Assembly (NCBI GenBank): GCA_036677445.1
Contig: JAVBWI010000026.1
Location: 177,285-241,284 of the forward strand
DNA from: JAVBWI01 sp036677445
GTDB lineage: Bacteria > Bacillota > Clostridia > Christensenellales > CAG-138
Length of the DNA stretch: 64,000 nt
Reading direction: 5' to 3'
Part shown: positions 17,347 through 25,653 of the stretch, piece after piece
Layout: every line of letters starts with the position of its first letter
Position numbering within the stretch: the stretch's first letter is position 1
Translations under genes and position numbers: made by a program
Notes under the pieces: model-generated
The model's input: the letters and a program-made list of their open reading frames with translations, nothing else
Told to the model about the DNA's origin: nothing
The model's database searches: none

Positions 17347-18480
17347 TCATCCATTGGGTTCACTGCTCTCTGGCAGTACCTTGTGAATATCGTACTGTAC
17401 AGTTATAGTCTGAAAACTTGCAAAATTATAAAGGTTCAGCGTTCGGAAACTGACGCCGCCCAGATTGTAGATCTCTACCAATTCCATTACCTGCAGGATG
17501 CGTACGGAATCGCACATAAGCACGCGCGGCGCTTTTCCTTCCTCCGATATGCGAAAAAACGTCTTTTGCGTGTACGGATCGGTTTCGGGAGATGCGTCCG
17601 TGAGGCGGACGAGCGCTTCCGCCTGGTTAAGGGAGAGCATATTGTATTGGTTGCCGGGCGCATAGGGTTCTTCCCATTCGTAACAGCAGTTTGGGATGCC
17701 CAGCAGTATTTTGGGGCTGGAAACATATTGGGAAACATAATCCAGCCCTTGTTGAACGACGTCCAGGGGGGCCAGGTTTTCGGAGCATATGATATCCCCC
17801 GGCGTAATAATCAAGCGGTCGAGGATGCGGCTGTATAGGGTAAGCGCTCCGGCCAATATGAATATACTTTCCAACACCACAACCAACCGGATGGATGAGA
17901 CAATAATCAGCCCAATCGTGTGCAGCCGGTTGGCGGCCAGTTCCAGAAAGGCGGCGTAGGATGCATAATCCTCCGGGAAAATATACTCGAATCCAAAATT
18001 CACTCCATAATATCCATAGGCTTGTGCCGCTGCAATGCTATTGTCGATCAGCGCTTGCTGTGCCTGCGGATCGGACAGGATGCCGTGCAGCAGTTCGCCG
18101 GAATAAACGCCTTCCACCGTATTGGTAACGACCATCAGCGGCGCTACGCCGGCCTGCCGTGCCGCCGTGACCAGCGGTGCGCTGTCGGGAGCGATGAGTA
18201 AGCCGCCGGGACGTATCTCATGGCCGAATATGCTCAGGTAGGTAAGGTAGGGAAATATGGCGCTGTATTGGACCGGGTCATGCACGGGATAAGTATAGCC
18301 GTTGACTTCGATGGTAGGACGGACCTCTCCGCTTGTTGGGATGCGCAGAGTCTGCCCGACAAATATGACGTCCGTGTATTCTGCTTCCGGGTTGAGTGAA
18401 CGCAAACGCCCGGTGGTTATTTCAAATTGCCGCGCGATGGAATACAGCGTATCGCCGGGTTGTACGATATACTCCTTCAA
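17347..18480 (-). CDS. LysM plus glycoside hydrolase 18-like spore protein with degraded active site
   Basis: The 377 residues comprise one LysM (IVQPGDTLYSIARQFE, residues 4-48) and a GH18-type barrel related to the spore cortex-lytic enzymes SleL/YaaH. Family members usually carry two LysM modules. The conserved barrel strand that should end in D-x-D-x-E reads YYGVNFGFEYI: the presumed acid Glu remains but both aspartates are replaced (Tyr and Gly). The later family motif with catalytic-cleft Tyr (around MTYEW) is replaced by a LIITPGDII stretch. The C-terminal half, KILLGIPNCCYEWEEPY and FFRISEEGK, still follows the family. The start is a TTG preceded by AGGAAG. The protein probably binds spore peptidoglycan but may not cleave it. 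Confidence 0.85.
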   Translation of the reverse strand: MKEYIVQPGDTLYSIARQFEITTGRLRSLNPEAEYTDVIFVGQTLRIPTSGEVRPTIEVNGYTYPVHDPVQYSAIFPYLTYLSIFGHEIRPGGLLIAPDSAPLVTAARQAGVAPLMVVTNTVEGVYSGELLHGILSDPQAQQALIDNSIAAAQAYGYYGVNFGFEYIFPEDYASYAAFLELAANRLHTIGLIIVSSIRLVVVLESIFILAGALTLYSRILDRLIITPGDIICSENLAPLDVVQQGLDYVSQYVSSPKILLGIPNCCYEWEEPYAPGNQYNMLSLNQAEALVRLTDASPETDPYTQKTFFRISEEGKAPRVLMCDSVRILQVMELVEIYNLGGVSFRTLNLYNFASFQTITVQYDIHKVLPESSEPNG

Positions 18481-18513
18481 ACGCGTTCACTTCCTACTGC
18501 ACATCTTTTAATT

Positions 18514-18542
18514 CTTATATGACGCGCGGGCGTAAAAATGAA
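18514..18542 (-). promoter_or_regulatory. Possible SigE-type promoter of the LysM/GH18-like gene
   Basis: On the minus strand TTCATTT, a 14-base spacer and CATATAAG, resembling the SigE consensus only loosely. Position (about 35 bases before the start codon) and the spore-related product support it. Confidence 0.35.
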
Positions 18543-18730
18543 CAGTTTTCGCGTACATCGTCAAATGGAGTATCTTGCTGTGAAAGAAGCGGGATATTCT
18601 TTGGTCCGTACGCCATTTTTTGGCTTCTTTTGCGTTGCCTGTTTTCAATTCTTCTTACGCAATTCCCATTTTTCGCTTCTTATGTTTCTATCTTTGTCCG
18701 CACATACTACGCAACAGCGGAGGTATGTAT

Positions 18731-20527
18731 ATGATTTGGTCACCACTCTCTCTTTTAATACAAATTGGCATTTTTGGGGTCATCGGGCTGGTGTTCTACT
18801 GGCGAAGAAGGCGTATGCGGCAACCCCAGCACACGGTTGCCAAACCCAAGCAAAACGTACAGGAAATGCAGCGCCTTGCGCGTATGCGTGCGCGAAAGCT
18901 CAATGTGCCCCTGAGCGAAATGACGCGCCCCGCCTGTTTTGAAGATATTGTCGGGCAGGAGGAAGGCATTCGCGCGCTCAAGGCCGCTCTGTGCGGCCCC
19001 AACCCGCAGCATGTGCTGCTTTACGGCCCGCCGGGCATAGGGAAGACGTGCGCTGCGCGGCTGGTGCTGGAAGAAGCGAAAAAGCAGCAGGATTCACCTT
19101 TTAACGCCGAATCCTGCTTTGTGGAGATGGATGCCACCTGTGTGCGCTTTGATGAGCGTGCGATCGCCGACCCACTGATCGGCTCGGTACACGATCCGAT
19201 CTATCAGGGCGCGGGCGCGCTGGGCGCGCAGGGGGTGCCGCAGCCCAAGCCGGGCGCGGTAACGCGCGCGCACTGCGGCGTGCTGTTTCTCGATGAGATC
19301 GGGGAATTGCATCCCATGCAGATGAACAAGCTGCTAAAGGTGCTGGAGGATCGATATGTACGTTTTGACAGCGCCTATTATTCGGCGGACAACAACAATA
19401 TCCCGCAGCATATACATGATATTTTCCAGCATGGGCTCCCCGCGGATTTCAGGCTGGTGGGCGCCACCACGCGCCACCCTGAGGAACTGCCACCGGCGCT
19501 GCGTTCGCGTTGCATGGAATTATATTTCAAGCCACTGGGGCAAAAAGAGCTTGAGCAGGTTGCGGCGGGCGCGGCCGCGCGCGCGGGTTATGGAATTGAG
19601 CCGGAGGCGCTCTACCGCTGTGCGCTGCACGCGCACAGCGGGCGCGATGCGGTGAATATTGTGCAGCTTTGCTGCGGGCTGGCGCACGGCGAAGGGCGTG
19701 ATCGCGTGGAACGAGCAGATGTCGACTGGGTGGCGCGCACCTGTAACTACATGCCGCGTATGGAACTGCACCTGCCCAAGCATCCGCGGGTCGGGGCTTC
19801 CAACGCGCTCGCGGTGGCGGGCGCGGGGCAGGGTATCGTACTGGAAATAGAGTGTATTGCGGTGCCCGCCGTAACGGGGGAAGGCTCCCTCACGCTCAAC
19901 GGTATCGTAGAAGAGGAGGAGCTGAATATGCGTGACAGGAAGCTGCGGCGTAAAAGTACGGCGCGCGGTTCGGTGGAGAACGTGGTCACCGCGGTTTCCG
20001 AACAGTTCGGGCGGGATTGCGCGCATGAACATATTCGCTTCAACATTCCGGGCGGCATACCGGTGGATGGCCCCAGCGCGGGCGTCGCTATGGCCATCGC
20101 ATTGATGAGCGCGCTGACCGGGCAGGCGGCGGATCATCGGCTCGCCTCCACAGGAGAGATGACCATTTCGGGAGAAGTACGGCCGGTGGGCGGCGTACGT
20201 GAAAAGCTGCAGGCGGCGGAAGCGGCGGGCGCCGAACGCGTGCTGATTCCCGCTGCCAATTGGGATGATTCCTTCGCGCTGATGGATATGGAGGTAATCC
20301 CGGTAGAGCAGCTCTCGGAGGTTGCGCAGCTCGCCTTCCCCGGCGTACCACTGCGGGGAAGAGAAAACAGGGATACATTGCAGCTGCCCGTTTCAAACGA
20401 CTCTGCGGCACATCCCGCACAGCAGGAATCCGGCCCTGCGGCCGCCCATCCCGCCGGGCCGGAGACCGCTTCGGCGGCACCCTGCAACAGCGTGCGGCAA
20501 AAGGCGTCGGCCGTATCCATACCATAG
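18731..20527 (+). CDS. lonB: ATP-dependent protease LonB, sporulation type
   Basis: Membrane-anchored Lon-family protease of 598 residues. One N-terminal membrane segment (about residues 5-22, LLIQIGIFGVIGLVFYW) is followed by a basic stretch, an AAA+ domain with Walker A GPPGIGKT and LFLDEIGELH, and a Lon peptidase domain with catalytic Ser in DGPSAGVA and Lys in GGVREKL. The C-terminal 60 or so residues are a Pro/Ala/Ser-rich extension. The start at 18731 is chosen because GGAGG ends seven bases upstream; the ATG at 18725 would be too close. In Bacillus the orthologue is made in the forespore, next to lonA and clpX as here. Confidence 0.93.
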   Translation: MIWSPLSLLIQIGIFGVIGLVFYWRRRRMRQPQHTVAKPKQNVQEMQRLARMRARKLNVPLSEMTRPACFEDIVGQEEGIRALKAALCGPNPQHVLLYGPPGIGKTCAARLVLEEAKKQQDSPFNAESCFVEMDATCVRFDERAIADPLIGSVHDPIYQGAGALGAQGVPQPKPGAVTRAHCGVLFLDEIGELHPMQMNKLLKVLEDRYVRFDSAYYSADNNNIPQHIHDIFQHGLPADFRLVGATTRHPEELPPALRSRCMELYFKPLGQKELEQVAAGAAARAGYGIEPEALYRCALHAHSGRDAVNIVQLCCGLAHGEGRDRVERADVDWVARTCNYMPRMELHLPKHPRVGASNALAVAGAGQGIVLEIECIAVPAVTGEGSLTLNGIVEEEELNMRDRKLRRKSTARGSVENVVTAVSEQFGRDCAHEHIRFNIPGGIPVDGPSAGVAMAIALMSALTGQAADHRLASTGEMTISGEVRPVGGVREKLQAAEAAGAERVLIPAANWDDSFALMDMEVIPVEQLSEVAQLAFPGVPLRGRENRDTLQLPVSNDSAAHPAQQESGPAAAHPAGPETASAAPCNSVRQKASAVSIP

Positions 20528-20557
20528 ATTTACAAAGCTGTCACGCCGCCGTGTAAC

Positions 20558-20586
20558 TTGTCATTCACAGAGGTACCCGTTATAAT
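20558..20586 (+). promoter_or_regulatory. Promoter of lon with palindrome around the -10 box
   Basis: TTGTCA (20558-20563), a 17-base spacer and TATAAT (20581-20586). The -10 element sits inside an inverted repeat GTACCC-N8-GGGTAC (20573-20592), a plausible repressor site. The predicted start leaves a leader of only about 15 bases. Confidence 0.8.
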
Positions 20587-20607
20587 GGGTACACGAGGTG
20601 AATGGAT

Positions 20608-22998
20608 ATGTTGCAAACCCTACCGGTAATTCCCTTGCGCGGCATGGTCGTACTGCCGGGCGAGGTCGTGCATTGTGACGCCGGCCGAAAAAAGACGCTT
20701 GCCGCCATACAGGCCGCGGCCTCCGGGGACGGGGTGGCGTTTTTCTGCACACAAAAAGACGCGCAGGAGGCGGAGCCCGAGACAGACGGACTCGAGCCGG
20801 TCGGCACCGTGTGCCGTATTAAACAGGTGTTCCGTATTCAAGGGGATGGTATTCATATGCTGGTGACGGGCATGTCCCGCGCGCATGTGAAGTGCTATAC
20901 GTCCGAGGATCCGTATTTCGAGGCCAGCGTATACGATATTGCGGCGACAGAAGGGGAGCCCGCTGCCATCGAGGCGCTGCGCAGGCGGGTGCTGGAGGGC
21001 TTTTCGGAATATGCGAAGCTGACGAACAAGCTGACCAGCAGCCAGCGTACGGCGGCGGAGTCGGTTTTAGATGCGGGCGAATGCGCGGATGTTGTGGCGG
21101 CGCTCGTTATTTCGGAAATCGGCGACAGGCAGCGCCTTCTTGAGGAAGGCAATACGCAAAAGCGGCTGATGCTGCTCGCCACCATGCTGTATCGCGAGCT
21201 TGAGGTGTTGCGGCTGGATCAGGAGATCGCGCAAAAGCTGCATGATGAAATAGAAAAAAACCAGAAAGAGCATTATTTGCGCGAGAAAATGCGGATTATC
21301 CGCAGGGAACTTGGCGAAGACGAAGAGCAGGAGTCGGACGTTTACCGCGGCAGGATGGAGCAAAAGGCGCTGCCCGAGGCGGTGGCCGAGCGGTTGAAAA
21401 AAGAGATCGGCCGGCTTTCTATGCTCCCGGCGGGTTCGCATGAAGCCCCTATGACGCGCGGGTATATTGAATGCGTGCTGGATCTGCCTTGGGCGGAACA
21501 GACGCAGGACGATATGGATATCGCGCATGCGCGTTCGGTGCTGGACAGGAACCACTTCGGCATGGAAAAAGTAAAGGACAGAATACTCGAATACCTTGCC
21601 GTACAAAAGCTTACGGGCAAGCCGAACGGACAGATACTCTGCCTCGTTGGCCCGCCGGGCGTCGGGAAGACCTCCATTGTCGCTTCCATTGCCGAGTCGA
21701 TGGGGCGCAAATTCGTGCGCATGAGCCTGGGCGGCATACGCGACGAAGCGGAGATCCGCGGCCACCGGCGTACCTATATCGGCGCCATGCCGGGGCGGAT
21801 CATCGCGGCGATGCGGCAGGCGGGCTCCGTCAACCCTGTGCTGCTCTTTGATGAAATCGACAAGCTTGCTTCGGATTACCGGGGCGACCCGGCCGCCGCC
21901 ATGCTGGAGGTATTGGACGGCGCGCAGAACTTTGCCTTCAAGGATCATTTCCTTGAGCTTCCTTACGATTTATCCAAAGCCATGCTGCTCACGACCGCGA
22001 ACGACGAGCAGAATATTCCCAGGCCGTTGCTGGACCGCATGGAGATCATACATGTCCAAAGCTATCTTGCGGAAGAAAAGCTGCAGATTGCCAAACGGCA
22101 CCTGCTGCCCAAGCAGTTGGAAGCGCATGGCCTGAAAAAAAGCAGCCTGCGCATCACCGACGGGCAAATTGCCGCCATCATCGACGGCTATACGCGCGAG
22201 GCGGGCGTGCGCGAACTGGAGCGGATGCTTGCCTCTGTATGCCGTAAGGCCGCCTGCCAGATCGCGGAGGGCCGTACGCGAATCACAATGAGCACGCAGA
22301 AGCTTGCGGAGTATCTGGGCCAGCCGCGTTACCGTGAGGAAGCCGCACGCGAGCAAAACGAAATCGGCGTGGTGACGGGTCTTGCATGGACGCCTGTCGG
22401 CGGCGAAACGCTCAGCATTGAAGCTGCGGTAACGCCGGGCACGGGCGCCGTACAGCTTACGGGCCATTTGGGCGACGTCATGCAGGAATCCGGGCGCGCC
22501 GCTATGACCTATGTGCGCGCCCACGCGCAGGAGTGGGGGCTCGACCCTTCTTCACTTCTCAAACTGGACGTTCACCTGCATGTTCCGCAGGGCGCCGTAC
22601 CCAAGGACGGACCCAGCGCGGGCGTTGCCATGGCGTCGGCGGTGTTAAGCGCGCTCACACACATCCCTGCGCGTTCGGATATCGCGATGACAGGCGAAAT
22701 CACGCTGCGCGGCCGCGTGCTGCCGATAGGCGGCGTACGCGAAAAATCGCTTGCGGCGCTGCGGGCGGGCCTTTCCCGGGTGATTCTGCCCGCCGGAAAC
22801 AGAAAAGACATTGAGGAAATACCCGAGAGCGCCCGCAACGCGATAGAGTTTTCCTTTACGGATACGCTTGAACAGGTATTTCAGGAAGCGCTGACCGCGC
22901 TGCCTATAAAGAATACGGTGCGTGAGAGTGCGCCCTACTATGCCGTACAGCCGCTGCCCACGCCGGATTGGAAAGCGCAGAAAGGCGCGCAGACATGA
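20608..22998 (+). CDS. lon: ATP-dependent protease La (LonA)
   Basis: Soluble AAA+ serine protease degrading damaged and regulatory proteins. The 796 residues comprise the N-terminal substrate domain (LQTLPVIPLRGMVVLPG), a coiled-coil linker, AAA+ with Walker A GPPGVGKT and Walker B VLLFDEIDKL, and the peptidase domain with Ser670 in DGPSAGVA and Lys713 in GGVREK. ATG at 20602 is also possible, but 20608 is better spaced from GAGGTG. The C-terminus carries about 30 extra residues after the usual end. The stop overlaps the engB start (ATGA), so the two are coupled. Confidence 0.97.
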   Translation: MLQTLPVIPLRGMVVLPGEVVHCDAGRKKTLAAIQAAASGDGVAFFCTQKDAQEAEPETDGLEPVGTVCRIKQVFRIQGDGIHMLVTGMSRAHVKCYTSEDPYFEASVYDIAATEGEPAAIEALRRRVLEGFSEYAKLTNKLTSSQRTAAESVLDAGECADVVAALVISEIGDRQRLLEEGNTQKRLMLLATMLYRELEVLRLDQEIAQKLHDEIEKNQKEHYLREKMRIIRRELGEDEEQESDVYRGRMEQKALPEAVAERLKKEIGRLSMLPAGSHEAPMTRGYIECVLDLPWAEQTQDDMDIAHARSVLDRNHFGMEKVKDRILEYLAVQKLTGKPNGQILCLVGPPGVGKTSIVASIAESMGRKFVRMSLGGIRDEAEIRGHRRTYIGAMPGRIIAAMRQAGSVNPVLLFDEIDKLASDYRGDPAAAMLEVLDGAQNFAFKDHFLELPYDLSKAMLLTTANDEQNIPRPLLDRMEIIHVQSYLAEEKLQIAKRHLLPKQLEAHGLKKSSLRITDGQIAAIIDGYTREAGVRELERMLASVCRKAACQIAEGRTRITMSTQKLAEYLGQPRYREEAAREQNEIGVVTGLAWTPVGGETLSIEAAVTPGTGAVQLTGHLGDVMQESGRAAMTYVRAHAQEWGLDPSSLLKLDVHLHVPQGAVPKDGPSAGVAMASAVLSALTHIPARSDIAMTGEITLRGRVLPIGGVREKSLAALRAGLSRVILPAGNRKDIEEIPESARNAIEFSFTDTLEQVFQEALTALPIKNTVRESAPYYAVQPLPTPDWKAQKGAQT

Positions 22999-23618
22999 TT
23001 GAACGGGAAGAGAACTTTACCATAAAGCAGGCGGAATTTTTTACCAGTGTTGGGCCGGGAACGCAGGCGTATCCCCCGCCGCTTATGGCGGAGATCGCCA
23101 TCGTGGGCAAGTCCAACGTAGGCAAGTCTTCGCTGATCAATTCGCTGTGCAACAACAATAAGCTGGCGAAAACCTCGCAAAGTCCGGGCAAAACGCGGCT
23201 GATCAATTTTTTTGTGATCAACCGATCGTTTTATCTGGTGGATTTGCCCGGATACGGCTTTGCCAAAGCGCCCAAAGAGCAGCAGCAGGCATGGGGGGCG
23301 CTGATGGAAAGCTACCTCGCTTCCGGCCGTGTGACGCATTTGTTTTTATTGCTGGATATCCGGCATGCCCCTACGGCCGAGGACAGGCAGATGTTTGAGT
23401 GGATGCTTTTCTATGGCGTGCCGTTTACGCTTGTCGCCACCAAAGCGGATAAGCTTTCGCGTTCCCGTCGGCAGCAGGCTGCCAACGCCGCCGCGAAAGC
23501 GCTGGGCGCCCCGCCAGCCGCGCTGCCTTACTCCGCGCAGCAGGCGGCGGGGAGGGATGCGCTGCTCACGCGCATCGGCCAGGTGCTTGCGGATGCAAAA
23601 CCTGCGGCTGCCGAATAA
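22995..23618 (+). CDS. engB: Ribosome biogenesis GTPase EngB/YsxC
   Basis: Essential GTPase of large-subunit assembly. The 207 residues include G1 GKSNVGKSSLINSL, the G2 region SPGKTRLINFF, G3 DLPGYGFAKAP and G4 TKADKLSRS. The start at 22995 overlaps the lon stop codon in the usual lon-engB arrangement. The upstream in-frame ATG (22968) would extend into lon without a ribosome binding site. The C-terminal 10 residues are alanine-rich. Confidence 0.96.
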   Translation: MIEREENFTIKQAEFFTSVGPGTQAYPPPLMAEIAIVGKSNVGKSSLINSLCNNNKLAKTSQSPGKTRLINFFVINRSFYLVDLPGYGFAKAPKEQQQAWGALMESYLASGRVTHLFLLLDIRHAPTAEDRQMFEWMLFYGVPFTLVATKADKLSRSRRQQAANAAAKALGAPPAALPYSAQQAAGRDALLTRIGQVLADAKPAAAE

Positions 23619-23630
23619 ATATTTTACATT

Positions 23631-23666
23631 GGCCGCCCATAGCGCTTGACAGCACGGGCGGCCTTT
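23631..23666 (+). terminator. Terminator after engB
   Basis: GGCCGCCC (23631-23638) and GGGCGGCC (23656-23663) with TTT. The loop and right arm overlap the next promoter's -35 element and spacer. Confidence 0.65.
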
Positions 23667-23674
23667 CGCATAAT
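23646..23674 (+). promoter_or_regulatory. Sigma-A promoter before the zinc-ribbon gene
   Basis: Consensus TTGACA (23646-23651), 17-base spacer and CATAAT (23669-23674). It is embedded in the engB terminator hairpin, so termination and initiation occupy the same 40 bases. The leader to the next ATG is about 95 bases. Confidence 0.75.
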
Positions 23675-23777
23675 AGGATAGGGTCATCGCAACGCAAGTG
23701 TCATGCCGGGGCCGTTTATTTGCCCGCGGCTTGCTTTGTGACGATTGGAAACCGTGAATGGAGTGGAGGATTTTAGC

Positions 23778-24176
23778 ATGGGCCTGCACAAATGCCCGAG
23801 GTGCGAGTTGAACTATATTCGTGACGATGAAAAGTACTGCAACGTTTGCCGCCGCCAAATGAAAGGCGAATCGGACGACGCGGAGGAAATGCAGAACTTG
23901 TGTCTGGAGTGCGGGGAAAACCCTGCGGTGGCCGGCCAGGAGCTGTGCGGTTATTGCCTGAGTGAACGGCGCAGGCGTGAAAAGATGGAAACACTGATGG
24001 ATCAGCCCACCCAGATCGCCATGGATATGACGCAGCTTGATGAGATCGATGTGCCGCTTTCCAGCGACATTCCTTCGGAGGATCTTCAGGAGATCCATAA
24101 GGAGTTTGGCGACGATGACGATACTGCGGAGGATGACGAAGAGCTCGAACCGGATGACGAGTTGGAAGAGGAGTGA
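23778..24176 (+). CDS. Zinc-ribbon protein with acidic tail, function unknown
   Basis: Soluble protein of 132 residues that I do not recognise as a named family. It has two predicted zinc knuckles: KCPRCELNYI with YCNVCRRQM, and LCLECGENP with LCGYCLSER. A helical middle follows, and the last 25 residues are almost entirely Asp and Glu. The start was set at 23778, where GGAGG lies ten bases upstream, rather than the in-frame ATG at 23745 which has no site. The Cys pairs suggest nucleic-acid or protein contacts; the acidic tail argues against tight DNA binding. It has its own strong promoter and may be cotranscribed with the metallophosphoesterase 80 bases downstream. Confidence 0.8.
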   Translation: MGLHKCPRCELNYIRDDEKYCNVCRRQMKGESDDAEEMQNLCLECGENPAVAGQELCGYCLSERRRREKMETLMDQPTQIAMDMTQLDEIDVPLSSDIPSEDLQEIHKEFGDDDDTAEDDEELEPDDELEEE

Positions 24177-24256
24177 CGCATCCGGCGTATGAGAATTGCA
24201 ATGGTTGGTTTTTGAGCGCACCCGCATGCGCTTTCCGCCGGTAAGGAGAAGAAAGC

Positions 24257-24946
24257 ATGAAGGTGTTTGCCATTGGAGATTTGCATCTGTCCGGCGCGGC
24301 GGATAAGCCCATGGATATTTTCGGCCCTGCGTGGGGATGCCATGCGGAGCATATCGCCGATGCATGGGCGGCGACGGTCGCAGAGGAGGATCTGGTGTTG
24401 CTGCCCGGCGATTTCAGCTGGGCGATGCATCTGGAGGACGCGCGGCCGGATATGGAATTGATCGCCGCGCTGCCCGGCACCAAGCTTATGATACGCGGCA
24501 ACCACGATTACTGGTGGAGTTCCGTCACCAAAGTGCGCTCTGCGCTGCCGCCCTCCATGTTTGTGATACAGAACGATCATTTTTCCTTCCGGGGTTTGCA
24601 CGTGGCCGGGACCCGCGGATGGACCTGCCCGGGCAGCGCGGCCTTTTTGCCGGAGGACCAAAAGATCTATGACCGCGAGGTGCTGCGGCTGGGGCTTTCG
24701 CTCTCCGGGCTGCCTAACGACGGGTCCCGCATCGCTATGCTGCACTATCCCCCTTTTAACGAAAACCGCGCGCCGTCGGGGTTTTCCGGGTTGCTGGAGG
24801 ATGCCGGCGTCTCCCTTGCGGTATATGGGCACCTGCACGGAAGAAGCTGTAAGGGTGGCTTTGAGGGTGTACGCAACGGCGTGGAGTATAAGCTGGTCTC
24901 CGCCGATCATATCGGCTTCCGGCCCAAGCTGATATTGGAGCTCTGA
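24257..24946 (+). CDS. Calcineurin-like metallophosphoesterase
   Basis: Cytosolic two-metal phosphoesterase of 229 residues, similar to uncharacterised Firmicutes phosphohydrolases. The metal-binding motifs are complete: GDLHLSG near the N-terminus, LLPGDFSWAMH, IRGNHDYWW and GHLHGRS near the C-terminus. No signal peptide is present. The substrate cannot be read from the sequence; relatives act on cyclic nucleotides, nucleic acids or phosphoproteins. AAGGAGAAGAAAGC precedes the ATG. A terminator follows, closing this two-gene unit before the division cluster. Confidence 0.88.
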   Translation: MKVFAIGDLHLSGAADKPMDIFGPAWGCHAEHIADAWAATVAEEDLVLLPGDFSWAMHLEDARPDMELIAALPGTKLMIRGNHDYWWSSVTKVRSALPPSMFVIQNDHFSFRGLHVAGTRGWTCPGSAAFLPEDQKIYDREVLRLGLSLSGLPNDGSRIAMLHYPPFNENRAPSGFSGLLEDAGVSLAVYGHLHGRSCKGGFEGVRNGVEYKLVSADHIGFRPKLILEL

Positions 24947-25010
24947 AGAGCCGAAATCACGGCAAATATGTTCGTTTGTTTCCCGAAGGATGCATAAACC
25001 GACGCCTTTC

Positions 25011-25040
25011 GCGCCAAACCAGCGCGGAGGGCGCTTTTTT
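25011..25040 (+). terminator. Terminator before the division cluster
   Basis: AGCGC-N5-GCGCT stem directly followed by six T, with an alternative outer pairing GCGCC/GGCGC. It insulates mraZ from upstream transcription. Confidence 0.8.
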
Positions 25041-25115
25041 GTGCTTTTGAACAGCTGAATATATTTGTGGGGAAGTCGAGCAAAATATTCTTATTACGAC
25101 ACCAAATTACCATAA

Positions 25116-25149
25116 AAATGGTGACAAGTGTAGTGAAGTGGTGTATAAT
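25116..25149 (+). promoter_or_regulatory. mraZ promoter overlapped by three MraZ-box-like direct repeats
   Basis: Three contiguous 10-base repeats, AAATGGTGAC (25116), AAGTGTAGTG (25126) and AAGTGGTGTA (25136), have the 10-base phasing and AAGTGG-like core described for MraZ boxes. A promoter GTGACA (25121-25126), 17-base spacer, TATAAT (25144-25149) lies exactly on them, so bound MraZ would exclude RNA polymerase. Confidence 0.8.
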
Positions 25150-25206
25150 TACGATACTAATAATAGTGGATAATACTCTTTACACGTCAGAAAGGAGGCG
25201 GCCGCA

Positions 25207-25653
25207 TTGTTGATTGGTTCTTTTGCGCACGGTGTGGACGCCAAAGGCCGTGTTTTTATTCCCGCCAAATGGCGCGAAGACCTGGGCGCCTCCGTTATCG
25301 TGACCCACGGCATACTCGGCCGGGCCGATACGCGCTGCCTGTTCGGGATGTCGGAGAAGGGCTGGCATGAATTCGCCGCCCGCTTTTCAGACCTTCCCGA
25401 AACCGACGTAATGGCGCAGGCCTTCCGCCGCATGGTGTTTTCAAACGCCGCCGACTGCGAAATGGACAAGCAGGGGCGTATACTTATCCCCAACACGCTG
25501 CGCGAGTACGCCAGGCTGGATAAGGATGCGGTACTCGTGGGCGTTGACAGCCGTATCGAAATCTGGGGCGCGGAGGCGTGGCAGGCGCACGAACAAAGTA
25601 TGGCGGAAGATTATAATGCCGCGCTGATGCGCCTGGCACAGGCAGGCATATGA
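25207..25653 (+). CDS. mraZ: Transcriptional regulator MraZ
   Basis: DNA-binding regulator of the division and cell-wall cluster. The 148 residues contain two SpoVT-AbrB-like halves (GVDAKGRVFIPAKWRE and CEMDKQGRILIPNTLREYA), as usual. TTG is the start codon; AAAGGAGG lies seven bases upstream, and a second in-frame TTG follows directly. It probably represses its own promoter through the direct repeats just upstream. It overlaps rsmH by four bases (ATGA). Confidence 0.96.
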   Translation: MLIGSFAHGVDAKGRVFIPAKWREDLGASVIVTHGILGRADTRCLFGMSEKGWHEFAARFSDLPETDVMAQAFRRMVFSNAADCEMDKQGRILIPNTLREYARLDKDAVLVGVDSRIEIWGAEAWQAHEQSMAEDYNAALMRLAQAGI

